A model generated the notes under the pieces. The model was not told where the DNA came from, made no database searches, and saw only the letters and a list, made by a program, of their open reading frames with translations. Below, piece by piece: positions 18,768 through 29,049 of a stretch of 64,000 nt of DNA. A program made the translations under genes and the position numbers. The number at the start of each line of letters is the position of its first letter. The stretch's first letter is position 1. The stretch comes from Eutreptiella sp. 'Long Island Sound 2002'. Taxonomy: Eukaryota > Euglenozoa > Euglenophyceae > Eutreptiales > Eutreptiaceae. The DNA is taken from NCBI GenBank assembly GCA_964036045.1, contig OZ038383.1, forward strand, positions 92,326,086-92,390,085, given 5' to 3'.

Positions 18768-19393
18768 CCTCCATTTGTTATGGGTGTAAAAAAAAGGTTT
18801 TGTGCCCCACACACAAGACCCAGATGTGTGCATCATGTGATGCTCCTGTGACTGTCCAGGATGTACCGTCCTCCTCTGGGGATGTCGCGATGCCAGACAG
18901 TAATGGCTCTGTTTCTGTGGATTTCCCATACACATGCTTTTTCGCCGTGGGCACTACAAGTGTTCATCTCATGTGGCACCCTCAGAAGCCCAGGGTGCAC
19001 AAGGCACGTGATGAGTTGGACTGTCCTTGTTGGGAAGCGATGCATAAAGGTGGTGAAATTGGCACCCCCACCCCCGAGGATTCTCACCTGATCCGTGCTG
19101 ATGCTAGAACGGTGTTGGTGTTGCGACATGGGAGGTGGGGGGGGTTTGCAATGGGTGGTGACAAGGAGGGTGGTGGCAAAGAGAAAGCGGAGGTGTTTGG
19201 TTGGTACATGGTCCCCACGGAACACAAAATGGTCGATATGTCAATCCTGCTGCGCGCCGGTGCAACGGTTGAAGCGGTGGACAAGTCGGGGAAGATGGTT
19301 GAGGACACGTACTGGTGCACATGCCATCAGGTTTGTGCTATGGGGCTTGCAATGTGGTGTTCTTCAATGTGCAACAAGGGGTGCAACAAGGTA
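18768..19393 (+). pseudogene. 2OG-Fe(II) oxygenase of element 0, C-terminal part
   Basis: Continues the frame of 2642..4085 after removal of element 1. It completes the zinc motif (CGVKSC at the end of the first part; CYGCKKKVLCPTHKTQMCASC here), then a domain also present in elements 1 and 2, ending in YWCTCHQ followed by GTTTGTG. That position is the splice donor in elements 1, 2 and 3, so the exon probably ends at QV and the downstream GTGCAACAAGG units are intronic. Element 4 then interrupts at 19394. Confidence 0.82.
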
Positions 19394-19635
19394 TGTAGCT
19401 ACGAAGCCAAGAGACATTCGCCAACTTGCTTCGGAATGCAGCCAAATCATGGCGGGTGTCTATTATGTTGTTACACTGGCTACCTAGGGATTTTTTCCTC
19501 CTTTTTGGTGTAAATGGAAACTTCTTACCCTGAAAAAACCCGGGTTTCATGCCCCTCTCGTGCTGAAAACACTCCTACACGGTACACAAGTCCCAAAGTT
19601 GGCTTCCCGGGCCTGGGCTCGCGCAAATTCACAAG

Positions 19636-19755
19636 TTGGCGCGCCAAGTCGCAAGTTGGCGCGCCAAGTCCGGACTTGGCGCGCGCCAACTGGGAAGTTG
19701 GCGCGCGCCAAGTCCGGACTTGGCGCGCCACCTTGCGACTTGGCGCGCGCCAAAT
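19636..19755. repeat. TTGGCGCGCGCCAA array, left end of element 4
   Basis: Six GGCGCG-centred palindromes of 12 to 14 bp spaced about 20-22 bp, between the terminus and the transposase 3' end. Confidence 0.92.
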
Positions 19756-19937
19756 GTCCCCCCACCGATCAAACCATCGACTTGCATACCATTGTTGTCA
19801 CTGGAAATTCCGTCCCTCACCTGCCCTTGCACACTTGGCACGAAGAAAGCATTGTTCCATCTTTTTTTGATTAATGTGCAAAAGACTGCGAATGTGCAAG
19901 AAGCTGTCAAATCAATCATATAAATCATATATAGAGG

Positions 19938-20250
19938 TCACATGCCTTGTTCAGCCTGGACGAAGACCCCCTTATTCTCTATGTACCCCCTTTGCTTCGT
20001 CCACGACGACTCCCAAACCGAAAATTTTTTATTATATAACCCCCAGTCCAGATTATCTGAGCGGATCACTTCCCCCCGGCCCTTCCGCGTGCGATCCCCC
20101 TTGCCCCCCTTTTTCGCACTCTGGCCCCCCGCAGTCTGGACACCCGGCCGCCTTTACTTCCACCTCGAAAGCTGCGCTTTGAGATCTCACATTTCAGGGC
20201 TTTGTGCCGCCCCTCTCCTTTGAAGGCGGCAAAAACGTGGTGCACGTGCT
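19938..20250 (-). pseudogene. Clade II transposase of element 4, C-terminal remnant
   Basis: Reads FKGEGRHKALKCEISKRSF then GGSKGGRVSRL and ends QAEQGM, as in the fuller copy at 51370..51914. An internal deletion leaves a shorter basic segment (GARVRKRGARG). The Glu of GEGRH is the likely third catalytic acid. Only the 3' end of the gene survives. Confidence 0.72.
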
Positions 20251-20259
20251 TTTGCAGTA

Positions 20260-21400
20260 AACAGTACATTACGTGAAGATGATGTAACCCACTTGATGGC
20301 GTCGGGACATGCAACTGTGCAACTGATGCACAAGACGCCTTCCTTGTGGAGAAGGGCTAAAATGCCGTGGATTTTTGGAAATGCCAAACAAATACAGAAG
20401 CAGCATCCCTCCCTGTGTGCACCTCAAGATATTTGAAACGAGCAAAACTTGAGCATGAAATTATGGGCAAAATTGTGCACCCACTGAGTAGTGGTTGAAA
20501 ACAAGCTCTATGAGGCAATGCCACTCGGCTTTGTGCGCCGAATAATGCCTCTAAACAAAGTTTGAGCAAGCAATCTGAACGTCGGGACTGACTGGGCAGA
20601 CAACAAAGGCTGCAAAAAATGAGCATATAATGCAGGAACGGATGTGTTGAATGCAGGGTTCTCAGGAGTTGATCACTATGGCTGGCAGACACTGCAGCAC
20701 AGGCACGTGGGTGGCACAATGCACTGCAGAAGAAATGCGCAAAAAAAAACTGTGAAAAAACCTCCCTGTAAACAAAATCTGAGCAAGGAATCTGGAACTG
20801 AGGACTGACTGGGCAGACTGCCAAAGCTCCAGAAAGTGGGCATACAATGCACGAACGGATGTGTTGGGATGCAAATGTCCCAGGAGTTGACGACTATGGC
20901 TGTTGGACACTGCAGCAATGTACAGGAAGGTGGGTGGCACTTTGCAGTGCAGAAGAAATGTGTGGACAGGCAAACAGTGGGGATCACTGTCATTCTTCTT
21001 CCATGTACTGACCACACACAATCTGCGTTGCAAAGCTCCCAGAAGTTGATCACTATGGCTGTCCAATGCTGCAGCAAAGCAGGGGCAGCTGGGTGGCACA
21101 ATGCACTCCAGAAGAAGTGAGCAGAAACAACCTGGCTGGATGTAGTCCCTTCCTCAAACCCGAGACCTTGGTTCCCCGGAAACATGCAATTGTGCACATT
21201 GGGGGGGGGGGCGTTGTTGTCCTGCACACCTAAATAGCTGTCCTACATCCACCAGAACCATCAAAAACCCATTACCCTGGAAAAAGAAGGTGATGTGGAA
21301 ATGACCCCAGGCCTGCATGGTGCACAAACAAAGACCTGCGGTACGTGAGGACGTGGCAGGCGGGTTGGATCATGCAACGGAACGTTGTTGCACGTTCGCA
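20260..21400. repeat. Non-coding stretch of element 4 with three degenerate 210-240 bp repeats
   Basis: Units starting near 20585, 20800 and 21010 share the words GGATGTGTTG, AGTTGATCACTATGGCTG, ACTGCAGCA and GGGTGGCAC. ORFs here run through the repeats on the minus strand and show no known motif. It occupies the place where the body of the transposase would be expected, so it probably replaced it. Confidence 0.55.
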
Positions 21401-21424
21401 CACAGATGGCACACAGTTGGCAGG

Positions 21425-21615
21425 CAGTTGGCGCGCGCCAATTCAGGATTTGGCGCGCGCCAACTCGTCAGTTGGCGCGCGCCAAGTCCTGAGTTGGCGC
21501 GCGCCAAGTGGCAAGTTGGCGCGCCAACTTCCCATTTGGCGCGCGCCAACTCCCCTGTTGGCGCACGCCAAATCAGGATTTGGCGTGCCAACTTACCACT
21601 TGGCGCGCGCCAAAA
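21425..21615. repeat. TTGGCGCGCGCCAA array downstream of the element 4 coiled-coil gene
   Basis: Nine palindromes of the 12- to 14-bp core at about 21-bp spacing, two with GGCGCACGCC or GGCGTGCC changes. Confidence 0.92.
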
Positions 21616-21636
21616 CCATGCCCAGCCAGTGCCTGC

Positions 21637-21986
21637 TCATTTCTTCGACCGCTTGCTGCCCTGACTCTGACTCCCCTCGCTCTCTTCCGCCCGCCTGCGC
21701 TTGGGGTCAAGGAAGTGCGCAACCGGGTGCTTGTCCAGCAGGCCCTTCAGCTCCGTGAGGGTGGCCTCTTTGACCCCCATGTTGATGGCCACATGGCGTT
21801 GGGCGCTGAGTGCAGAGTGCAACTCCACCGCCGCCGCCTGCAGGTACAGCACATGCTGCCCATGGTCGGGGTCGGCACTACCCTCTGCCCCCCCCCCCAA
21901 CTGCACGCACCTGCGCCGTGGCGGTCACCTGCTGCTGCAACTCCCCCCTCTGCTTTTCCCACCCCTTCTCCCGCCGCTCCCACAAA
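21637..21986 (-). pseudogene. Coiled-coil protein of element 4, C-terminal part
   Basis: Joins the N-terminal part at 35809..36013 after removal of element 2: GERAL then WERREKGWEKQRGELQQQ. It continues as coiled coil, has a frameshift at the C-run near 21892-21899 and ends with a Ser/Gln tail SQSQGSKRSKK and a plain TGA GCA stop, with no open frame beyond. Confidence 0.72.
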
Positions 21987-22194
21987 TGGGATGCAGCGTT
22001 CTAGGGCGTGGTGCGGAACCCCTAGTTAGAACGCAATTTCTGGAACACCCACCTACCCTTAATTTTGGGGCAAACCACCTAAAAAAATGGATTCAGCACC
22101 CTCAAAAACCCCCCATCCCCTTTCTTTCCCCACATAACCCTCATTGTAGGGGTGGTTTTTGGGGGGGGGGTCAAAGAGTTAGAGCACAGTTAGA

Positions 22195-22300
22195 ACAGAG
22201 TTAGAACGCAGTTAGAGCACCCTGCTCTAACTAGTTATCGCGCTAGTTATCGCGCGATAACTCAGTTATCGCGTAGTTATCGCGAGTAGTTATCGCGCAC
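22195..22300. repeat. GTTAGAGCA and TTATCGCGCGATAA repeats, left end of element 2
   Basis: Tandem GTTAGAGCAC/GTTAGAACGC words followed by TTATCGCGCGATAA and half sites GTTATCGCG. The mirrored arrangement is at 47455..47570. The stretch 22010..22194 is non-coding. Confidence 0.88.
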
Positions 22301-22367
22301 CCCTCCTCCATCCCTCACTAGGACAAACAACAGAAAACACTTGGCACAAAGCATGCATGGTCTTTTT

Positions 22368-24089
22368 TCATACAAAGTCATCAATGTCTGAGGCCTTGGC
22401 TGCCTCCAGCCCCAAAAGCCCTTGCTCCAGGGCGATCATGGACATGCAATGGTGCATGTGGCGGAGGGACATACTTGGCCTCACCAAGGACCAACCCTTA
22501 AAACAATTTTTGAGCCTCCTCTTGTAAGGCCCATGCCGATACTCCGTTGGGATGGAGGAAAACTGAAAAATGTTCCTCCATTTCTCGGCAAAAAAGGTGG
22601 AATGTGCCAAGCACCAATGGATCCACCTGGTGGGGGACCAACCTGAGTCTCCCCACGCTTTTGAAAATTTTGTCGTCAACGCACGGTGGCGTTCCACTTG
22701 GGTTAGAGTGTACAACTCCCTCACCCTCCAAAGCTCATACAAACCCTCAATGCATTTCACCATGACATGCACAACAACCCATAACATAGGTCCCCCAGGG
22801 GTCCTCACTGTGGGGACATGCTCTTTGAGGCATTCCACAAATTGCCTTCGGAAGGGGGGGAGGTTAGGAAAACTTTGGTGCTGGTTAGATCGAAATCTTT
22901 TTCTGTGGCCCTCGAGGCCGAAGGGAGGCGTTCCCTAAGAGGGATGCCTGAGGTCTCATCCTTGAGGGCTTGTTTGAAGGCCTGCAAAGCTGCAAGAGCT
23001 TGGGCCTTACCAGGGGTACCAGGGGGGAGGGCCTGAAGGGTGGTCTCAATGCGCTTTGCAATGCCGTTTAGGATGCGGCATGCTGCATGTTGGTAGTCCC
23101 CCGGCCGCCTATCAGGGGTCACACTTCTCAAGAATGACCCCCATCTTGAGGTGGACTCCACCCCCCTTTGCTCAACAATCCCATTGGGGTCTTTGCACAA
23201 CCAACACTTAGACCCAGCCCCCCCCATTGCTTGCATCCCCTTCCCATTCCCTGTCAAAATGACAGTGCAAGTCAAAAATTGGTTTTGAAAGAGGACAACG
23301 CCCTCTTCCACATCCCTCACCTCTTGGTTGAGGTTGGCGGAGATGTCCAGGCTTCTCAAAAAAGCCTGTTCATCCCCGCCATCCATGCAAAACCATGAGG
23401 CCCATAGCTTCACCTTCGAAGCATATTTTGCCCCCCCCCCATACATTAACCCATACATCCGCACGGGTAGAGGATGCCTTCCACAAGGAAGTCGCATCAA
23501 CTGAAATAACAATAATGGCAACGCCACTAGGGGGGGGTTTCCCAATAACTCGGGCCATAGATATTGCATTTTGCACAATTGATTGCAAAGGCACATGGGC
23601 AGCTGCCCTATTGCGGCCTGTGGTAGACTTTACAATGGTGGTTTGGGGAAAGTAGGGCATGATCCGTTGCCGAACGGTCCTTAGGTCCCGTTGTGTGCAA
23701 CGGCGGGGCATTCGCAAAAGGGCCCGTTGGGAGAGATGCATGCTGCATGCCATGCGTAGCATGCTCAGGGCCTCATGCTCCTGAGCTGTTAATGCAAGAT
23801 GGCCGCCAAGTGGGCCAGACAGGGCAGTGCACGCCCCACCACTTAAACAAACTTCGCCTTTGGTGTTGGTGCCACACACGACGTCTGGGTCACCCAATAG
23901 AACTCGCACCAGCCGCTGAACCGCCTTCAAACGCCGCCGCCGGGCCTTGGGGCACTGCAGATCGGTGTACCGCCGCAGGTTGGCTGTGTTGAGAGCCCGC
24001 AGGGCCTCATTGACAGCATTGTCCATGAAGAATAAGAGGACCTGGGCGCGAAATGAGGGAGGGTTTTGAAGCAAGGGCCCAAAAAACAC
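22368..24089 (-). CDS. DDE-type transposase of element 2 (clade I)
   Basis: Reads in three frames separated at a C10 run (23431-23440) and a G8 run (22854-22861). Blocks: SVDATSLWKASSTRADVWVN (first acid), ILTGNGKGMQAMGG and SKCWLC (second region and Cys knuckle), WIHWCLAHSTFFAEKWRNIF then FSSIPTEYRHGPYKRRLKNC (third acid). A plausible start is MDNAVNEALRAL near 24024. The element 1 and element 0 copies share all blocks. If the homopolymer shifts are sequencing artefacts, this gene is intact, about 560 codons. Confidence 0.8.
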
Positions 24090-24090
24090 A

Positions 24091-24275
24091 CGCGATAACC
24101 CACGCGATAACCCCCGCGATAACTAGGTTATCGCGCGATAACCCCCGCGATAACCCCCCGCGATAACTAGTTAGAGCGCGATAACCCCCCGCGATAACTA
24201 GTTAGAGCACCCAGTTAGAGCGCGATAACCCCCGCGATAACTAGTTAGAGCAGGGGTTAGTGCGCACTAACTGGT
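24091..24275. repeat. TTATCGCGCGATAA array upstream of the element 2 transposase
   Basis: About twelve GCGATAAC half sites, 11-13 bp apart, with two full palindromes and interspersed GTTAGAGC words. 24276..24496 has no supported gene. Confidence 0.9.
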
Positions 24276-24496
24276 GGTGTTAGAGCAAGCGTTGGGCACC
24301 CTAAAACCTTCACAAACGTTGATTTTGCACCCAGGAAACCTTGGAGATGTCAACAATGTGCAGGCACGGGGTACATGGCGCCACAATCACAAATTCAAAT
24401 CAGTCAAATGGACATGTTCCGGGCTAGTTGCCCCTCCTCAGAGTCCACAGAGTACAGCAATAGAAATAGTGAACAATAATCGAATCACAAATAACA

Positions 24497-25132
24497 CTAG
24501 CGGGAGGGGTTAGAGGAAGCATTGGGCACCCTAAAACCCATGGACAGCAGCTGCTGCCGCCACACAGGCGTGCAGTGCAGAACCCCCCCTGCACTATAAA
24601 AAATCACGCTCCATCGCTCGCCCTCCCATGGCAATGGAGCGTGTAGTGCCCTGGTGTTGAACAACACCGGGGCTTGGGGGGTGGCCGTGCATGCCCAACC
24701 CTCCACCGCCCTACCCTTGCACACACGGGTGTGCCGCTTTTTTTCCCTCAAGGAGGTATTCAGCAGGCCACCACTCTCCACCCAAAACTCACCCCCCGTG
24801 AAAGACCCCACACACACAATAAGCGCCATGGGCGCCCCATCCCGCAAATGGGAGTGGAGGCCCATGGTGTCCGTCCCTTGGGGGCGAACAATTTGGATGC
24901 TACACCATGTGAACCATGGTGGAGCATTGGAGGTGCAATACCCATTGAGGTCTGCTACCAAGGGGGTGAGGGCAGGCCTGAGGGTAGCAGCGGCCACGTG
25001 GGTCGCCCTAAAATTAGAGGGGTTGGGGTTTCCACTTCCCACGAGGCCAAAGTGGCACATGTCCACTTGGGCCCCATATCGCTCCTCCCCACGAAAAATG
25101 CCCTTGGGCAACCCCTTGAGCAAATCCACTAG
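24497..25132 (-). CDS. Tet/JBP-like oxygenase domain of element 2, likely made by stop readthrough
   Basis: Open from the TGA at 25133-25135 onward: CTA GTG GAT TTG. Motifs: MGLHSHLRDGAPMALIVCVG, GGEFWVESGG, and VLFNTRALHAPLPWEGERWS followed by VIFY, the typical end of Tet/JBP-type DNA base oxygenases. The metal motif is H-L-R-D rather than HxD. The frame before the core (FRGEERYGAQVDMCHFGLVG) has its first ATG 24 codons in. It ends MGFRVPNASSNPSR, similar to the YGFRPSGH end in element 1. Confidence 0.7.
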   Translation of the reverse strand, partial: LVDLLKGLPKGIFRGEERYGAQVDMCHFGLVGSGNPNPSNFRATHVAAATLRPALTPLVADLNGYCTSNAPPWFTWCSIQIVRPQGTDTMGLHSHLRDGAPMALIVCVGSFTGGEFWVESGGLLNTSLREKKRHTRVCKGRAVEGWACTATPQAPVLFNTRALHAPLPWEGERWSVIFYSAGGVLHCTPVWRQQLLSMGFRVPNASSNPSR

Positions 25133-26343
25133 TCATTGGCTCCCACTCCTACTCCCGCTACCCTGACTCTGCAACCCTTGCGGCGCCAGCCCCTGCTGGG
25201 CCTGCTGTGCCCCGAAGGAGGCACAGAGGGTGGAGGTGAGGCTGCGCACCTGCGCCTCAGCCACCCCCAAGCGCTGCCCAAGGTCATCCCCCCTCCTCCG
25301 CTGCCCCTCCACCTCCACCCTAAGCTGGGCCACCTCCACCTCCGCCTTCCGCCTCCCCTCCTGGGCCTCCCTCAGGGCCTCCCTCATCGCCTCCACCTCC
25401 TCCCCCCTCTTGGCGGCCAGGTTGAGGGCCTGGTCCAGGGCACGCTGGGTGTTGCCCTGGGCCTTTTCGGCCTTTGCCAAGGCCGACTTGTGGTCGGCCG
25501 ACCGACCCTTGGCCAGTGCGGCCTCGACCCCCGTGGCGGCCGCCTGCTCCACCAAAACCTGGCAAGCGTCCGTCACGTGGGTGGCCACACTGGCCCCCAA
25601 GGCCTCCACGTCCAGGGCCTCATGGGGGGGCTGGGCTGCCGCCACCTTTGCCACCTTCGATGGCTTGGGGGAGGGCTTGGGGGCGGGGGTTTGGCCCTTA
25701 CCCCTAAGGGGGGGGGGGGGGCATCCGGCTCAACCACCACCACGTCTGGTCCCCGCTTCGTCTGGCCTTTTCCCGGCCTTCCCCCCTTGGGTGCATACTG
25801 CCGAACCCAATCGGCAGTGGCGTCCACCACAGAAGGGGAGGGGTCATACCCACCAACCTGGTGGATGCCCCCCCCCCTGTGCAGCTTCTGCCACACTTCC
25901 CTCCCCGTATACTCCCCCTCCCACAAAAAACACACCCTCAAAAGGAAATAAGATTTCCTTTGGGGGGGGTCGCTCATCCCAAACAAACACAAAAAAGCCG
26001 CAACCGTTTCCCCCTTTGCGGCTTGCGGCCACTTGGCCGTTTCCCCCCCAACCCACACATAGGAGGGGAGGGTGAGGTTGGTCTTCCTCTCCACCCCCCC
26101 CTCCTTCTCTGTGATGGTGACCTGCCGGTACCATCCCGTCCCCCCCATCCTGCAGGCCTCATCCCCAGGCTCCCCAAACCGCCACGACGCCCCCTCCGGC
26201 AGCCTCTTCTCCCCCTCCAGCTCCAACCGGGCCGCCACCGGCTTGGCGGGCCGTGCCCCCGCTGCTTCTGCCGCTCCGCCTGCTGCGTCGGCTGCCTGCG
26301 CGTCGTCCTTGACGAAGATGCGGGGCAACTGCAAGATGGTAGC
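25133..26343 (-). CDS. Coiled-coil protein exon of element 2
   Basis: Begins after TTTTTTTCAG at 26344 with ATILQLPRIFVKDD. The N-terminal domain of about 150 residues (GWYRQVTITEKEGGVERKTN, LTLPSYVWVGGETAKW) is followed by a Pro/Arg linker, a frameshift at the G-run near 25709-25721, and a long coiled coil (LNLAAKRGEEVEAMREALRE, AQLRVEVEGQRRRGDDLGQR). The tail SQGSGSRSGSQ ends in CAA TGA CTA. The upstream frame is continuous with the oxygenase exon through the intron 26344..26585. Confidence 0.75.
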
Positions 26344-26585
26344 CTGAAAAAAACAAAAGAAACAAAAAAAAAACACGCGATAACCCGCGCGATAACCCCC
26401 GCGATAACTAGGTTATCGCGCGATAACCCCCGCGATAACCCCCCGCGATAACCCCGCGATAACTAGTTAGAACGCGATAACCTAGCGCGATAACTAGTTA
26501 GAGCACCTAGTTAGAACGCGATAACCTAGCGCGATAACTAGTTAGAGCAGGGGTTAGAGCAGGGTGTTGCGGGAAGTTTTCACAC
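26344..26585 (-). other. Intron of element 2 joining oxygenase and coiled-coil exons, holding a palindrome array
   Basis: Donor CACCAG|GTGTGAAAA at 26585, acceptor TTGTTTTTTTCAG at 26344 with an excellent pyrimidine tract. Phase 0 on both sides and the exons remain in frame. From 26375 to 26545 it is filled with GCGATAAC and TTATCGCGCGATAA units. Confidence 0.83.
26375..26545. repeat. TTATCGCGCGATAA array inside the element 2 intron
   Basis: About eleven GCGATAAC half sites with one complete 15-bp palindrome and GTTAGAACGC/GTTAGAGCA words, 11-13 bp apart. Confidence 0.92.
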
Positions 26586-28694
26586 CTGGTGACATGGACA
26601 CATGCCTTGGCCCTCCTTCTTGGCGTCGTCCAGCACCAGGCCCAGCCTCCGCAGCCAGACGAAGTCCGTGACGGCCGCATACTCCCCCACCTGCCGCCAC
26701 TCCACCACCTGGGCCACCCCCTCCTGCTCAGGGGCCACCCTTGCCACTCCCCCATACAACCCCCTCCTCACCACCAAAATGGTGCCCGCCGGCACCTTCA
26801 TCCCAACATGCCCTTGCAAGGTGGGCCAGGGCAGTGCCTCCCCATGGCACACCTTGGCCAAGGGGCACTGATCGGGGTGGCCTGCGACCGCCCCCGCCTC
26901 CTCATTAGTGAGGGGGGCAATCACCTCCCTCCCAATCCCCCACCCCGACAACAAAAAATGCCCGGTGGTTGTTCCCACCGGGAGCAAGCACTGAGCAGAT
27001 TGCTCAATGCTGACCCCATTGGGGTCCACCACCACCTCCTCCACCTCCTCCCCCTCCTGGCATGGCACACAAAGGCCATCTTTGTGGGCGGTGCACAAAA
27101 TCAGCCGATTGCATCCGTAGCAATTGGCTACCACCTTCCCCCTACACCTAACCGCCCCATCACACTGGACTGTCCTGGCCACCCGGCCAGCAGGTGCCCC
27201 CAGCTGGGGCCTCTTAATGGACCGGGTCACGTGCAGGTTGGGGAATCGAAGATTCCCCCCTTGGGTAAGCTCAATGGCAAAAAATGCCATGAGGCGGGGG
27301 TGGGACACCCCCGTGGGGGAGGCCTTGGGAATCCCCGACCCCCGGTGTACATCAAGGGCATTAAAGAAAAAGGCACTGCCCCTCTTGAATGGCACAGCCC
27401 TCTCCACCCAAGGGTCAGGGAGCCCCGAACTGCTGGAGGGCACAAAAAGAAAATGTGACCCATCCTCCTCCTCATGATTATGGGTTAGCATAATAAGGCA
27501 ATTGACAATCAATGTGCCTTCAGGAATGGTGTAAGGGGGGGCGTCGCGATGGAGGTGCTGGGGGGTGTGGTCATAGCTCGAAATTTCGGCCATGTCAAGG
27601 ATGGTGCAGCTCCATCCAACCCCCCCCACCACAGTCTTCTTCGCCGTCTCAAGCACACGATCTGCCACCCTTTTGAGGACTGGCAGATCATGGAGCTTGT
27701 GGGGGTTGTGCCTGTGGTGGTTGGCACCCACATAGTTGCCATACAATGTACGGCGGGTCCCAGAATCTTGGGGCCTGCCGACAATGGGGGGGTTCTCATT
27801 GAAAATGGGTGCCTTCTCCGAGAGAGGCACCCTATCCAAATCATCCAAAAGACTTTGGAGCTGCACATCACTCAAAAAATCGTGCTCCAGGAGGTGGTTG
27901 ACCACCAGCTTCCCCCCCACGGTGAGCACAAGGTCATTGGGGTCCCTATTAAAGGCCCCCAAGGGCTCGGCGGCAACCACCTCCTCCGCCTCCCCAATAA
28001 GGGGGGGTGTTGCCCCAAATGGAAAAAGAATCACCCCCTGCCCCGAAACAATGTCGGGAGTGGTGACCCCATACCACTCACGCTCCCACTCCCTTGTGGG
28101 GCAAAGGGAGTGCATGGGGAGCTTGTTTTCGGGGTCGTCAGTGCAGACCCGGCGGGTGTTGTGGGTGAGGGGTTGGGGGAACCAACCATCCGCCTGCCCC
28201 TTCCCCTTACCCGGTCGGATCCTTACCTTCTGGACACTAATCATGAGGGGGTTGTGGGGCTTCTCCTTCCTCCCCCCAGCCCCCACCCCCCCCGCATCCT
28301 CCTCCTCCTCCTCCACTTCCTCCACTTCCTCCTCCTCCTGACCCACATAGAGGGTCGTCTTCGTCCCCGCACCCTTCTCGGCATGGGCGGTGACGGACTC
28401 CACCACCGCGTCCACATCGTCCGGATGAAGCTGGATCAAAAATCCAGCAACCCCTGGATTTACCTCTAGCAACTCGAAGATGTAGTTGCTGAGAACCAGG
28501 GGGTCTCGCTTGTCCGCCATGAAGGGGGACTTATGGACAAGGAGTCCAAAGTCCACACCATGTTCAAAGCGGGTCGCCACAGGGCGCCTCACATTGGCAT
28601 CACCCATCGTAAACCCCTCAGGACCGCCAAGGCGACGGACCCCAAGGAGCTTTTGATGGTGCTCGCACCAAGCGTGGGTAGCAGCAAGGGCCAT
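26586..28694 (-). CDS. 2OG-Fe(II) oxygenase of element 2, intact 703-codon exon
   Basis: ATG at 28692-28694 (MALAATHAWCEHH). N-terminal domain with EVNPGVAGFLIQLHPDDVDA, a Glu-rich loop, IFNENPPIVG, and the oxygenase core with HLHRDAPPY (HxD) and LDVHRGSGIPKAS (distal His), then HPRLMAFFAIE. The zinc motif is CYGCNRLILCTAHKDGLCVPC and the exon ends MCPCHQ at the splice donor. It is the best preserved member with this layout. Known relatives of this fold hydroxylate nucleic acids or proteins; which applies is unknown. Confidence 0.87.
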
Positions 28695-28752
28695 TATCAA
28701 AGAATATGAAAGCTTTGAGAGCTAAAGCGAAAAGGGGAAACATAAAATGAAG

Positions 28753-28780
28753 CGCGATAACCCACGCGATAACTAGGTAA
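28753..28780. repeat. Short GCGATAAC array upstream of the element 2 oxygenase
   Basis: Two GCGATAAC units remain before the sequence changes to element 3 at about 28783, so the right array of element 2 is probably truncated here. Confidence 0.7.
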
Positions 28781-28920
28781 CTAAGTAAGATGCAACAAAT
28801 AGGTGCAATTTAGAGGTTTAAAGTCCCCGCATGGTTTAACAGATTTGGTGAGATTCACGTGAATGTGAGATTCACGCACCTAAATTCACGCAAAAATTCA
28901 CGCTAGATTCACAGATTCAC

Positions 28921-28990
28921 AGTATGTGAAATTCGTACGAAATTCGTACGAAATTCGTACGAATTTCGTACGAATTTCGTACGAATTTAC
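28921..28990. repeat. AAATTCGTACGAATTT array, left end of element 3
   Basis: An 11-bp tandem unit, GAAATTCGTAC three times and then GAATTTCGTAC, so the whole 65-bp block is one large inverted repeat built of smaller palindromes. It lies about 60 bp upstream of the oxygenase ATG. Confidence 0.93.
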
Positions 28991-29049
28991 CCTCATTTCC
29001 ACTGTTTCGCTTTCCCACAGCTCAAGCTTTCTTCGCATTCTCTTTGACA

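Noticed and set aside
21317-21664. ORFs with SWRAP / LARAK / GARQ repeats (also at 19525..19870, 36100..36700, 41370..41625)
   Set aside because: Translations of the TTGGCGCGCGCCAA arrays in different frames.
25136-26075. Plus-strand ORFs of 270-280 codons opposite the element 2 coiled-coil gene
   Set aside because: Low-complexity Pro/Leu-rich shadows of the coiled-coil frame; the splice acceptor and coiled-coil heptads support the minus strand.
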